Source: Paracentrotus lividus (lineage: Eukaryota; Echinodermata; Echinoidea; Camarodonta; Echinidae). From it: DNA of 64,000 bases. The notes under the pieces were generated by a model that saw only the letters and a list, made by a program, of their open reading frames with translations, made no database searches and had not been told where the DNA came from. This document shows positions 31,002-42,659 of this stretch, in pieces (positions within the stretch are counted from its first letter, which is position 1; each line of letters begins with the position of its first letter). Position numbers and translations under genes: made by a program. The stretch spans positions 25,059,824 through 25,123,823 of the forward strand of contig CALNVZ010003429.1 of assembly GCA_940671915.1 (NCBI GenBank), read 5' to 3'.

Positions 31002-34000
31002 GTGAGTAGTTCAATACCGTAATCATGGTAATGGGGGTAAGTTGTTCTATCGGGTCGACCATCTATCAAAAAGATTTTTTTTCCTCTCTCTCTCTCTCCC
31101 TCTTCTTCTTCTTCTTCTTCTTCTTCTTCTTCTTCTTCTTCTTCTTCTTCTTCTTCTTCTTCTTGTCGTTGAGAGGGGGAAGGGGATTGGGCCCCAAAAT
31201 CCCAATTTAAAGACACTTTCTTTTTTCTTACATTTGGGTTGGGGCAACTTTAATAACCAAAGTGATTGAGACATAAATTTATTTACACGTTCCTTTAAAA
31301 AAAAATAAAGATAATAAATTTGATCATGCCATTTGTGATCGCACCTAAAGCCCTCGTCAGTAGGCCGAGGCAGTGATATTATTTTTCTTCAGATAGGCGT
31401 TGGCCCTTCGGAGCGCATACATTTCTGCTCTCTAAACTTAAAGTCCCAGACCGGACCGAGAAATGAAAACCAAAATTACATATAAAACGAAAGCTAATAT
31501 TTCTTCCTAATACAACAATTCCCAATTTAAGCATTTTTATCTTCCATTTAAAAAGTATTTCATTAAAAAGGGGATCGAACCTCAACCAGACCATCCCTCC
31601 CAAATACTCGTAAAAGTACCCCTATTATATAATGCGGCTGATGACGTCAAAGAAGTTTAAGGGAATGCTGCTGCCAGGCATGATAGGGTTTCGGCTTTAG
31701 AAAACACGTTTGTATTGCTGTGTCAAAACAAAAGAATTCTAGCACACATGAGGTCTATTGTTCTGACATAGCAATACAAACGTGTTTTCTAAAGGCGAAA
31801 CCCAATCATGCCTGGCAGTAGCATTCCCTTAAACTTCTTTGACGTCATCAGCCGCATTATATAATAGGGGTACTTTTACGAGTACTTGGGAGGGATGGCC
31901 TGGTTGAGGTTCGATCATCTTTTTATGAATACTGTTATGAAAATTTAATTTATTTTGGGGGTATTTATGTTATACGCCTACTTAGCTTTCAATCGATGTA
32001 AGGTTGTATTTACTCCGTCAACGGTCTTTAACATTTCTTTGTCAGATGATGAAAGCATGAGGTGCGATATTTCAGATGGCAGCATTCCGGGTTCTATTCA
32101 AGCGTTTTGCATCCAGAATTATACCAGAATGGCGGACAACGAACAGCAATTTAAGAGTAAGTTCACAAAGTGCTTTAGTCTAGAAAAGTAACTTTTATAT
32201 TTATATTAATTATTATTATCATTAATGAATCTCCCATTAAGCAAAACATGCACACATGACACATGACAGTTCATAAAATAAATTCAAAAGAGGGTTCCCA
32301 AAATTCTCATTTTCTTTTAACACAAAATAGTATATATTTTGGTTGAATGTTTGACCAGTGTTTCTATTTTCTCTCATTTAAAAAGAAACATATTCAACCT
32401 TATTTTTTAATACCAAATATGAACAATACAGTACGAGAACAAAGTTATGTCAAGAAGAAGAAATAAATCAATAACAAACCATGACTTTAGGATTATAAAC
32501 TGAGCCTATCAAACTATGAAATAAATCAGAGAAGTAGATTATTAAACTAATGAATGAAGTAGGCCTACAAAATAAAGTAAAACTAAAACTAGGATTGTAA
32601 ACATTGGTGTATTGTATTTCTTTTTCAATTTAGTTGAATAATACAAGGGACGATTAATATTTTGTTATCGCCCTTGTCAAAGTTATTTCGAGTGCGATTG
32701 TGGAGCTTACGAGGTCGAAATCGCCCGTCGCCCCCGGGGGGGGGGGGTCACTCAAAGAAAAAAATGTTACCCATGCACCCTGAAAATGGATCCTAAACGT
32801 TTCGACGTCAGACTGGAAAAACATACCCTAAATAGCGTAAACACCGTAAAATTTTGACCTAAAAACAGCCATTTCTGCTGAAAACACCCCATAAATGGCG
32901 TAAACACCGTGAAATTTTGTCCCCAAAACAGCAATTTCCGCTGAAAACACCCCTATTTTTATGAAAATGGCGATTGAAATTAAAAAAACCATCCCTATTT
33001 TAGGAAAAGCGTCGACGCCTTCGAAAGGCTGGAAAAACATACCCTAAATAGCGTAAACACCGTAAAATTTTGACCTAAAAACAGCCATTTCTGCTGAAAA
33101 CACCCCATAAATGGCGTAAACACCGTGAAATTTTGTCCCCAAAACAGCAATTTCCGCTGAAAACACCCCTATTTTTATGAAAATGGCGATTGAAATTAAA
33201 AAAACACCCCTATTTTAGGAAAAGCGTCGACGCCTTCGAAAGGCTGAAAACAGACCCTTTTCGACGCTTTTTGGGGACACGCATGCGTAGCACATCATGT
33301 GGTGAGTGACCCCCCGGGCCGTCGCCCCCATGTATTTTTTCCCTTCAGTTTATAGGGTGTTTCATAAATCTTCATTTTCTTTTTAAATTTTTACAAAGAC
33401 AGTACTATATAGTTGAATTATATTCCCTAAATTAGATCAACATACGTGCAATCATGTTCTTAGCCGTATACCTTCTGTTAAATTAAAAAATAGAAATAAA
33501 TTAGAAAACAGTAGCATGCGTGCACTCATGTTTTTTGCCTTCTTTTCAGATTATACCCTTGAAAGAGGAAAGATGCTGACCTTTACCTGTATGTGGAAAC
33601 AGCGTTTCACAGAAAGTTCTTTCAAAGGGAATCTCATCGCTCCTGAAGGATGGAAGATATTTCTTCGAGTTAATAGTTCTAGGAACATCAAAGTGACAGC
33701 TGAAGACCGGCATGAAGAAGACCAACGTCTTAATAGTTCTGCATCAGACAACACGGGCAATAGCGAAAAAGATTCCCGACTATTTGACTCCCTTGAAAAT
33801 TTCTATTTCATTAGTGCCGATCATGCATGGCTTTCTTTCAAGAACTAACATGGTAACAGTTGAAGTTCTCGAGAGCCCATATCGCAGTCCATCATCTGAT
33901 GAAGCGTTTAATGTCATCGTAAGAACTGTCGAAGTAAGAGGTAATCGTTCCTGAACTATATGCATTAGGCTCACTTTTGAGTTATGAAGATGTACCTTTT

Positions 34001-35690
34001 TCGTGGAGGGTAATGGGTGTATTTCAAAATACTTTGCAGGATAATAATTAGGTTATGTTTGTATCAATTTTGCCCAACGATGTTAAATGCAAGATACATT
34101 CAAATTGAATTTGCTGGAAACTACATGTTTGAATGTAAACTTGATATATATAGACCAAATATAAATAATATAAATGTTATATCAATACACTAACTTCGAT
34201 AAAAGAAATAAAGATCATTGATTTCACGCATTCGACTTTAAATATATTTTTTGGGGAAAGTAGTTTTGGATTAGGCATACGTGATCTCTGATTTGTTAAT
34301 GATTTTTCATGAATATATCACTTTTCCCTTCGATATAAAAGAAGAAGAAAAATAATAGTATGAGAATGAGAATCTTCGTGTTTGTTACAGATTCCGTGGA
34401 CAGCCAAAGCCAGAATTGTACCATTAGTCGTATGCAACAATGGGACGAAAATGGTAAGTGCATCATCTGTATTTGGTGTCTGTGGTTGGTATCACTACAA
34501 CCCACTCTTTGCGATTACAGCTCATATTCTGAATCAAAGAATGGTGCCGTCATCACTATGATGCCTAGGTCTTTTTCAAAGCACCCCGATTCCAAGTATT
34601 AGTACGAGTGATGAAACGTGTTTTGAACGTGAAGATACTGAAGAATTCATCTCAAGCCGATATATCTTAATTACATCTTGAAATTTCTACATTTCTGTCC
34701 AAAATTTATATACAAGTCGCCTACGTTTTCATGTCAGGTTGGACATGAAGAATTCTTGAAGTTGATTATTTCGCCGTTATTGTCTTTTAAACATTTTAAG
34801 ATTGCAAAAGAACAACATATAGCAGTATTGCTTAGCTTAGATTACATTTTACTTCGCAATGTCTTTAAATTACGAACTTTTTTCACTCTTGCCATGGCTC
34901 TGATTTTGCTTTTGTGTGTGTGTGTGTGTGTGTGTGTACATATTTATCATGATTTCCGTACCTATCACCATTTTTTTTCTTTGAGGGGGGGGGGGTGGTG
35001 GAAACTTACAACGAAAATATAAATCTTTGAACGTAAGCATGGCAAGGGAAATCATTCTGTGTTTTTTTTTCCCATCTAGGATACAATGAACTCCACTCAG
35101 GTTCTAGCATGTCTACAGGATCCCTTTTTATACATTGCAGCAAGGGTTTACCCCAAACAGAGCATTTGATATCGTTCTGTTATGATATCACAGTGGAGTT
35201 AAACGTTGGCTTATTTAGATATAACACTAGTGGCTTCATTCAGCTTGAATCCGAATATGTCAACTCTAGAGATCTGATCACAGGATTAGAGCCTGATGGG
35301 CCGAATCTCTCCATCACGTCCGACTTTTCATCAAGCATGGTAAATAAATCAAAGTTGTTCTCTCTATGCCTATATAACCGCGAAAAACACAATTATCCTA
35401 TAATTGTAACTCTACAACATGCATGCCAAGGGCCATCTATTTTCATTGACATTATTCAATCATTTTCAGACATAAATTGTAAATATTGCCTAGGCGCAGA
35501 TCCATAGAGCCAACAGTTACATTATTTACAAAACACAGGTAGCCTACAAATATATGATTAAAAGTGACTGCTAAGATTATTATTATTGTTATTATTATTT
35601 ATTTATTTACTTTTTACTTTGTTTTGCTTTTTCCTTTCCAATGTGTACAGGTGTGTGTTTATTTTTGTTTATCTTATTTTATTTTATTTT

Positions 35691-35737
<47 letters not shown>

Positions 35738-38201
35738 TTATTATTATTATTATCATTTTTTTTTTATTTTATTTATTTTATTTTTTTTTTTGGGGGGGGG
35801 GAGAAAAATGCTAACAGTTATTCATGCATAAGGATTTTGTGAACATAATTACGATAGTATACAATCAACAGATTACCATAATGTCATTTTCGGCCTTTCA
35901 TTATTATCTTTCACCAAAGTCTTTCAGGATACAATTTAATGCTCGTGGACGCATGGACCTCAACATCTACAACGTTGCAGTCCGAGGTTTGATCTCCGAC
36001 GCAATTGGTGACGAGAGTCGGACGGTACCACTGCCACCACCCGCTATTATGACACCGCCACCACCCGCTATTATGACACCGCCACCACCCGATATTATGA
36101 CACCGCCTTCTTTATTATCAACTCTGCTTTCGACTACCCCATCTGATACCAACTCAACAGTTCCTTCTCAATCAACCACTGAGGGTGATACCTCATCAGA
36201 TATACCGTCGTTGAACACTGGGGTCTCCACCTTGAAGATGATGACTGAAGGAGCTGGAGGTCAAGGTTAGAACTTTATATTTCAAAAAATTAGTTCATGG
36301 TTGAATTACTTATATCAATATTTAGCGTATTTGTTATTACCTATTATTTTTGTTTGTTTGTTTGTTTTAACAAACATGGCGTCATAATTATGAATACTTG
36401 GGAATCATCGTCGTCACCAACACCATCACCACCACCACCACCACCACCATCATCATCATCAGCAAAGAGACGCCTAAAATTGGAAATGACACGCGCTTAA
36501 TGAGAACCGCATTATCATCATCATCATCATCATCATCATGACTTGAGCATTTACACTGTATGCAGACATAAACACTTCGTTTTATTTATTTTGCGATTAT
36601 TGTCCTAATTTTGTGAAATAACTTTCGTCGCAATTGTAGTGAATCCTGGTGGTGCTTTAGAGAGGCGTGCACACCCCATATTTTTTTTTTCATGATTGTG
36701 CTTTCTTTCATTTATTAAATAAAAATGTAGTTTGCCCCCCCCCCCCCGATATCTTCATATGTACTAAATCATTGATTCGCCCTCCATATCCATAATGTAA
36801 TCAGGTTTGAACACTTTCCTATCAGCATGATCAGTAGACATATCGACGGGTTAGAATAACCATTAGAGGGGACCAATACCCAAGGAAATAATCACTTTTA
36901 TTAGAAAAAGCACAATGAGAGGAGAAATTTAAAATTGGTTATAATATAAAAGAGCTATAGAAGTTTGAAAGCCTCGTTGTACCTTCTATGGGCATCCTAA
37001 AATTGGCAACATCGGCTTCAAAATGGCCGATTTTATGGACATCTCTCTATTTGTTTTGTACACGAATTTTCAGATATTCCCCATTTTCTTTCAAAAAATG
37101 TGTTATTTACTTCTGAGCTCAAAATATGTCACGGATAAATATATTTCACACAACATATGTTGAGCTCAGAAGGAGGTAAGACATAATTTATTTTGGAAGA
37201 AAATGTGGAAAATCTTAAAAATTTGTGTTCAAAACCAATGGAGAGTTGTCCATAAAATCGACCATTTTGAAGCCGATGTTGCCAAGTTGAGGATCCCCAT
37301 AGAAGGTACACCGAGACATTTCAAACTTCCATAAATCTCTTATTTTATAACAGATTTAATGAAACTTTTTTTTTAAATTGCTCCTCTCGTTATGCTCTCT
37401 CCTAAGAAAGTGATTATTTCCTTGGGTATTGGTTTCCTTTAATATATTGACTCGAGTTAATGTTGTTTCAATGATTGGCTTTTCAGGTTCTCAAGGCTTT
37501 CTTATTCCCATCGTGTCTGTGCTAGCCATCATTTTGTTGGTATCCATAGCAGTAAATATATCCTTCTCCTGTTGGAAAAGGTAAGCAGTGATAAAAAAGC
37601 GTTTACCATTTTAATTTGAAAAACTTAAGAGCCTGTGCAAAATCAGCAGCCGTGTTTAGCATCACATGAAATCCTCAACTACTAAATATATCCTGTATTC
37701 TAACAAAGAATGGAACACTCTGAGCAGTGCAGTTTTACAATATCGCCCCACTTGCACGAAAACACATTAATGCTGGCGCCTCCATCTCCCCGCCCCCTCT
37801 GAAATCCACCACTGCGTAGCTACTCAGTACATTCATATCGCAATAAACATGTAAATTAATAATACGAAAGGTACTTTTCTCTTCAAAGCACTATATTTTA
37901 CCTATGGTTTTTATTCAGATATTACAAGAATCGATCAAGGAATAGTGACTCGACATCTCCTGACGAGGATCCCAGTTCCATCAACCACGAGCAACATGAA
38001 TATTCCAACGTGATCCCTAAAGTTAAAACTTCTGCCGACGTAGCTCTCCATGACACCATCGACTCGTATTCACCAGCACACAACTATTCCGATGTGATCC
38101 CTACAGTTAAGCCTCCTTCAGACGTAGCTCTTCATGAAACCGTCGACTCGTATTCACAGCCACAAGACAACGATCATGTCTATGAAAGTTCTGAAATATG
38201 A
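30914..38201 (+). CDS. R2: CUB-like type I receptor with short tyrosine-repeat tail
   Basis: Eight exons: 30914-31001, 32046-32156, 33550-33940, 34391-34453, 35080-35339, 35920-36265, 37487-37580, 37919-38201. All junctions are GT-AG, with the same phases as R1 (1-1-1-1-0-1-2). If the 4-base GCAT duplication in exon 3 is ignored, the product is 543 aa: signal peptide, Cys segment, CUB-like domain, linker, second domain, Pro/Thr stalk with three copies of a PPPAIMTP-type unit, TM, 93-residue tail. As written, exon 3 hits TAA at 33846-33848 after 165 residues, which would give a secreted fragment. It is a paralogue of R1, divergently oriented. Function unknown; surface receptor is inferred. Confidence 0.75.
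31094..31164. repeat. (CTT)n microsatellite
   Basis: Over twenty CTT units in R2 intron 1. Confidence 0.95.
31437..31567 (-). repeat. Dispersed repeat, inverted copy of 23090-23223
   Basis: Near-identical to the reverse complement of 23090-23223. It ends at the left edge of the foldback element that starts at 31566. Confidence 0.85.
31566..31924. mobile_element. Foldback MITE with about 150-base arms
   Basis: Left arm GATCGAACCTCAACCAGACC; the right arm is its inverse with one change. Pairing continues through TAAAAGTACCCCTATTAT, GCGGCTGATGACGTCAAAGA and TAGAAAACACGTTTGTATTG. The loop is about 60 bases. It lies in R2 intron 1. Confidence 0.92.
32046..32156 (+). CDS. R2 exon 2: short N-terminal Cys segment
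   Basis: Acceptor TTTCTTTGTCAG, donor GTAAGT; phase 1 to 1. It encodes DDESMRCDISDGSIPGS, then AFCIQ and NEQQFK, matching R1 exon 2. Confidence 0.83.
32731..33320. mobile_element. TIR element holding a 216-base tandem duplication
   Basis: Ends CCCGGGGGGGGGGGGTCACTC and GAGTGACCCCCCGGG are inverted. CCGTCGCCCCC occurs just outside both ends and may be a target duplication. Inside, 32813-33028 and 33029-33243 are two almost identical units (CTGGAAAAACATACCCTAAA to CGTCGACGCCTTCGAAAGG). Within each unit a shorter phrase GCGTAAACACCGT also repeats. Confidence 0.85.
33550..33940 (+). CDS. R2 exon 3: CUB-like domain (frameshifted)
   Basis: Acceptor CTTCTTTTCAG, donor GTAATC. The first part reads NYTLERGKMLTFTCMW and GWKIFLRVNSSRNIKVTAED. 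The second part, in another frame, reads MHGFLSRTNMVTVEVLESP and EAFNVIVRTVEV. Length 391 is not a multiple of three. Against R1, there is an extra GCAT at 33823-33830 (CATGCATGG against CATGG). Confidence 0.75.
34391..34453 (+). CDS. R2 exon 4: 21-residue Cys/Trp linker exon
   Basis: Acceptor TTTGTTACAG, donor GTAAGT; phase 1 to 1. It encodes DSVDSQSQNCTISRMQQWDE. Same size as R1 exon 4. Confidence 0.85.
35080..35339 (+). CDS. R2 exon 5: second extracellular domain
   Basis: Acceptor TTTTCCCATCTAG, donor GTAAAT; phase 1 to 0. It includes IHCSKGLPQTEHLISFCYDI and VNSRDLITGLEPDGPNLSIT, the latter identical to R1. Confidence 0.87.
35575..35800. repeat. (ATT)n / (ATTT)n / T-rich low-complexity tract
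   Basis: TATT and TTTA repeats followed by a T-run and G-run, in R2 intron 5. Confidence 0.9.
35920..36265 (+). CDS. R2 exon 6: end of second domain plus Pro/Thr stalk
   Basis: Acceptor ATCTTTCACCAAAG, donor GTTAGA; phase 0 to 1; open throughout. It starts SFRIQFNARGRMDLNIYNV. The stalk has PPPAIMTP-type units three times, absent in R1, then Ser/Thr-rich sequence with DTNSTVPSQSTTEG. Confidence 0.83.
36862..37443. mobile_element. Large foldback element with about 270-base arms
   Basis: ACCAATACCCAAGGAAATAA at the left pairs with its inverse at 37410-37434. Pairing continues through AGAAGTTTGAAAG, GGCAACATCGGCTTCAAAAT and GAGCTCA near the centre (about 37150). It lies in R2 intron 6. Confidence 0.9.
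37487..37580 (+). CDS. R2 exon 7: transmembrane segment
   Basis: Acceptor TTGGCTTTTCAG, donor GTAAGC; phase 1 to 2. It encodes GSQGFLIPIVSVLAIILLVS then IAVNISFSCWK, one hydrophobic helix. Confidence 0.88.
37919..38201 (+). CDS. R2 exon 8: cytoplasmic tail with YxxV repeats
   Basis: Acceptor TTTTTATTCAG; phase 2. It encodes RYYKNRSRNSDSTSPDEDP, then two repeats EYSNVIPKVKTSADVALHD and NYSDVIPTVKPPSDVALHE, ending DNDHVYESSEI and TGA. YSNV fits a Grb2-type pYxN site. Confidence 0.87.
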
Positions 38202-38604
38202 AGCTGTATAAACTGTACAACATGAGGGCCGATTACCCCATTCCGCAACATAAGTCAAACCATCTATGAATCAAAAGAGCTCATGGATCATATTCTGCGC
38301 AGAAAAAAAAATTTACAAAAGTTTGTGTCGAATGGCCACGATGATCTGCTTAATCTACAAAGAATGGGTGACTACGCTGAACTTCAATGTCAAATTAAGT
38401 TTATTTTCATTTTGTTTTAAAATTCGTCCAAGAAACATAAGGACAGAGCATTGATAACTCCTCATACCATGCATACACCCGCCAGACTTAAGCACACCGT
38501 CGTTACCATCTGAATCAATGCAGCCAGGAGCTGCTTATCCCCGGAAAGATTAAAAGATAGTGTTTCCCCATGTGTCAACCGGAGCTCTATTGGTCGGACA
38601 TGTT

Positions 38605-38839
38605 GGACCAAGGAGGTAATAGAACCGGTTAGAGCGGCCATAAAAAGGTAGCCTTTCTTGCTTTCGTGAACGGGAGGTCGTGAGTTCGAAACCGGGCCGA
38701 GTCATACCAAAGACTTACAAAAATGGTACCTAAAAGTTGCCTTTTAACAAGGAGCTTGGGGGTAATAATAACATCATGCAGGGCCCGCTGGGAGAACAGT
38801 TGTCAGAACTGAAGTAGCTACCCTGGGTAAATAAAACGA

Positions 38840-38900
<61 letters not shown>

Positions 38901-38912
38901 TCCTTGGTCGGA
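38605..38912 (+). mobile_element. tRNA-type SINE with (ATT)n tail
   Basis: A B-box-like GAGTTCGAAACCGGGC at about 38692 follows an A-box-like region (GGTTAGAGCGGCC). The body contains GGGAGAACAGTTGTCAGAAC and CTACCCTGGGTAAATAAAAC and ends in about 20 ATT units. The flanks GACCAAGGAGGTAATA and TATTACCTCCTTGGTC are inverted, not direct. Confidence 0.75.
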
Positions 38913-39611
38913 ATCGGGGCATATATACCCACAGATGATTAGACTGCAAGCTCGCATACTGAGGACATGTACAGGACACCCTAATGGTCATGATGGTGAA
39001 GCATGAAGAAACACGTGAAAAAGAAAAGAAGCTTAACTACGTGACACACTTACGAGAATGCCGTCGCTCTGGTTTTATACCATGCTGCAAAGAACACCCC
39101 GAATCAGGCACCAACAATTAGAATCAGTTAGAAAGCTCTTTCTCTTGCTCTTACTTTTCTCTCATTTCCTTTCGACATCTAACTTTCTACCACAGTGCGG
39201 AGAGTGGTTAGGGCGTCAGCCTGCAATATATTTACTACATCCTAACACTTGAAATTTATGGAGAGGAACAACATTAATGTCCAGGAATATTCACATTTAT
39301 TACATAGTTACATACAATATTCAAAGGAAGACAGTTTGCATAACTGAGAATCTTTAAGTGTGATACAGAAATTTTGTGAAACGTTCTTTCTTGATAAAAC
39401 ACGTCATATACGTATAACAAACCAGGTGACGAAAGAACGGTGAAAAGAAAAGGTTAAAATTAGATTTCACAGTTTCATGACAGGAAAGACATTTACCGGA
39501 CAACTGTTAGAAAGGTAAATGACATAGCTAACAAAATGTACTGGGAAAGCCCTAAATAGACCGACATTCAACATTATTTGGTTAAATGTTTCTGGCATGA
39601 CGAAAATATTA

Positions 39612-39617
39612 TTTATT
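39612..39617 (-). terminator. Candidate polyadenylation signal for R3
   Basis: AATAAA on the minus strand about 320 bases after the R3 stop codon. Hexamer only. Confidence 0.35.
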
Positions 39618-39933
39618 CGGGGACGTGCAACTGAAAGTTAATCTTTTGTAGTATATAAAAACCGTTCGCTCACAACAGACTCTCCAGAATTTTAAGATCA
39701 AGCAAATTAGTAGGGCTAAGTTTCAGGACTACAGTAAGATTTAATCCCAACAGGGACTAAAACTGTGGATATCAGCGTCATCAATAGAAAAACTGAATGA
39801 AAATGTTATCTGTCCTACTAGGATGACGTTCATATTTTCCTCATAAAATGTGCACATTGAGCACAAATCTTAAATATTCCATAATATTTTCCCGGTATAT
39901 TAAGTGATATTTACAAGCTGAGATCAATATCCT

Positions 39934-40708
39934 TCAGCAATCTGTGTTGGACTCCAGGACAAAGTAGTTTGGCGCTCCAGGTGGGCTGTCGGTTGCAATA
40001 TCAAGTTTTCCATAATTCTCCTCAGTAGTGTCTGTCCCTACTGAAGACCTCTTTTCCATGGCTGCCACCTGAGATGTCCCAGGTTTCTGGAATTGAATGT
40101 CCTTCCGCTGTAGCCGCTGATAGAGATCCTGGTGAGCCAGGACAGGTTGTCCATTCTTGTCCTGCTCTTTCTTCAGGGCATCCAGTTCGCTCTCAGAGAG
40201 GATCTCTAAGTACTCTGGAGTTTGTTTTGGGTACTCTGTCTTCTTCTCTGGTGTAGCCCTCGGGGTAACTGAAGGCGACTTCCTCTCGCGGTCTTTTGCT
40301 TCTGCTGATTTAGTGCTTCCATCAAGTGTCTCGTAGCCCATACTGCGGTTCTTACATCGTGACAGCAAAGGCGAACCGTTTATTGACAACCTTTCCATCG
40401 AACGTGTCTTCTTGTTCGAGTCGAGACTACCATCTCCAGGAAGTTCAAGGAAGTCATAGGCATTCTTCCCAGCATCTCTCGCACCTCCTTTCTTGTTTGC
40501 TACGCGTCCGTTCATGTCTTTCTTCTCGATCTCTTGGTAGATGGTGTCGCCATCTTTTGGCGGTGGGTTTAGAGGAAAGCTTGGATAGTGGTAGGTTCCG
40601 TCGTCAGGGTCTTCAAAGGTTCGCACACTGCCTGTGCGGAATCCATTGTTATCGCGCCCTCCTTTGTCCACGGTTGTGTTGGGTTTGCGGCTGTCTGCAC
40701 TTTGCGAC
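39934..40708 (-). CDS. R3 exon 7: cytoplasmic tail
   Basis: Acceptor TTATATTATTTCAG; phase 2; 258 codons with stop. It is basic and Ser-rich, with PPPKDGDTIYQEIEKKD, NAYDFLELPGDG, GYETLDG, TPEYLEILSES, LYQRLQRKD, NYGKLDIATD and NYFVLESN. YQRLQR and YGKLD resemble YDKLQR and YGKLD in R1 tail B, linking the two tails. Confidence 0.87.
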
Positions 40709-42561
40709 CTGAAATAATATAATAGAATTATTGTATCTTTTTTTAGAATTGAAGATTTATAACTGTGTAAAAATAATGATTGAATTTAAAATCATAGTTT
40801 CAATTATGTGTAAACTAAATGATCATTTTCTAAGAAGATAATAATTAAAAGTGATTCTTTTGAAAACTTTTTCGGAATGTATTTTTTTTTTCTTTCTTAA
40901 TTTCTCTTGTCCTTGTCTTTTCGGGTTTAAGTTCTTTATTTTCAATTTCTACACATTGTACACATTATACTGCTATGTTTTCCACCCCCCCTTTTTTTTT
41001 GGGGGGGGGGGGGCAGTAGCGGACGCAGACCGGAGTCACACAATCAACTTACCGGGCCCATGCGTAAACACAATAGAGCCGCTTTTGTCCCCAGACAATT
41101 GGGCCCCCGAAATGCATTCAACTCGATTTTCTTGTTTCTTGGATCCGCGCCTGGGGGGGGGGGGTTATGTGTGGGGTGTATGTTAGTGGGGGTTTTATGT
41201 GTGAGGGTGTGTTTAAATGTAGATATTGCAGTTAAAACAGTCCAGTAGTTACTACTGTTGACCGAAAATGGACATTCATTTGAAATCGACAGGGTTAGTT
41301 TTTTAAACATTTTGAAAAGTTGAATTGCCTGTTTAATGGGATTTAGTTTTGCATTTTCATTATGCATTTTTTTGTTCAATTCCTCCATACTTTCATCTAT
41401 TTTGAACAGAATTTAGATTGTTTTGTGAACGTACTAAATCCATTTAAACCAATCAGGTTATCAATTACAGACATAGAAAATTTTAATATGAAAGTTGTTT
41501 TTCAGTCACCAACCTTAAGAGTGTTTTAAAACCTAAAGCTTACAAAATAATCTTATATCTTTCAATTTTATTCCAACTTAACCAGTTATTATCTTCAATT
41601 CATGCATTTCGGTGAAAAGTATTTTACCTCTTTCGTCTCAAAATAGCAAGGGCTATTACGCCGGCGACGAGGAGACCTACGAAAACGAAGACACCTGCAA
41701 TCACAGGAAGGGCAGATGACTCTGCAGATGGTTCTAAAAAATGTCAGGGAAATAAAAAAAAAACACACATTATAATTTTCATTCGTATTAATTTAGATAG
41801 TGGTATAATAAATGTTAATTGAAAATATTCTTTTCATATGTTTGTCAGTATTGACTTTTTTTGTTTGTTTATTTACGAAAACTGTTATTTTGGGGTTTTT
41901 GGCGGTATTCATTTTGTCAACTCAAATATTTAGAACTCACGGTAATAACTACGTAGGCTTTTTACGGTTGCGTGAATAAAGCAAACAAATGGTGAAAAAT
42001 CGTCAAGGTCAGAATTTATTCAAAGCATAAATCATTGTCCACGAATGCTGCCGTCTCTAAAAGCGTCCTTTGTCAAGTTGCAACACGGATACATGTTATT
42101 TCATTTTCTTTTATTTATTCTAACTCAATTATAGTTGACCTATTTTCAAAGGAAAAACTTGACCCTTTTTATATTAATGATTCCTGAGAGCAGTAAGGGA
42201 ACAGACCCAGACACTTTTGACACAAAGGGGAAGCCACAGAACAGACTTATTGCAATGGTGGTGTATTATCAGTGAAAGAAATCGTAAAACTGTTTACAGG
42301 TTCGTTACTACAGGTTTCATATTTGCACAGTTATAACGTCCACATTATACCAAGAGGAAAGTACCGTTGCATAAACGTTACTAAGGCAGATTTGATCCTG
42401 TGCTGCAAAGACGCTTTAATTCCTTATTCCCTTGATACTGAATTATACTTAGTTTCTTCTTATTATAATTGTTTTATAATGTTGCTGGATATAGCTCTGA
42501 TGGTCATGATTGTGCTGTGCATCCTCCATGCTATAGCCATTAGGCCTACGGCACGTCAATA

Positions 42562-42659
<98 letters not shown>

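Noticed and set aside
31025..31274. Poly-Phe/Leu and poly-Glu/Arg frames
   Set aside because: Produced by the (CTT)n microsatellite in an R2 intron.
23090..31567. Inverted 130-base match as proof of inverted duplication of R1/R2
   Set aside because: The copies lie in non-equivalent introns (R1 intron 2, R2 intron 1), so a dispersed repeat is the simpler explanation.
38680..38720. Possible tRNA gene from GTTCGAAAC
   Set aside because: The B-box-like word is part of a SINE body with (ATT)n tail; no full cloverleaf could be drawn.
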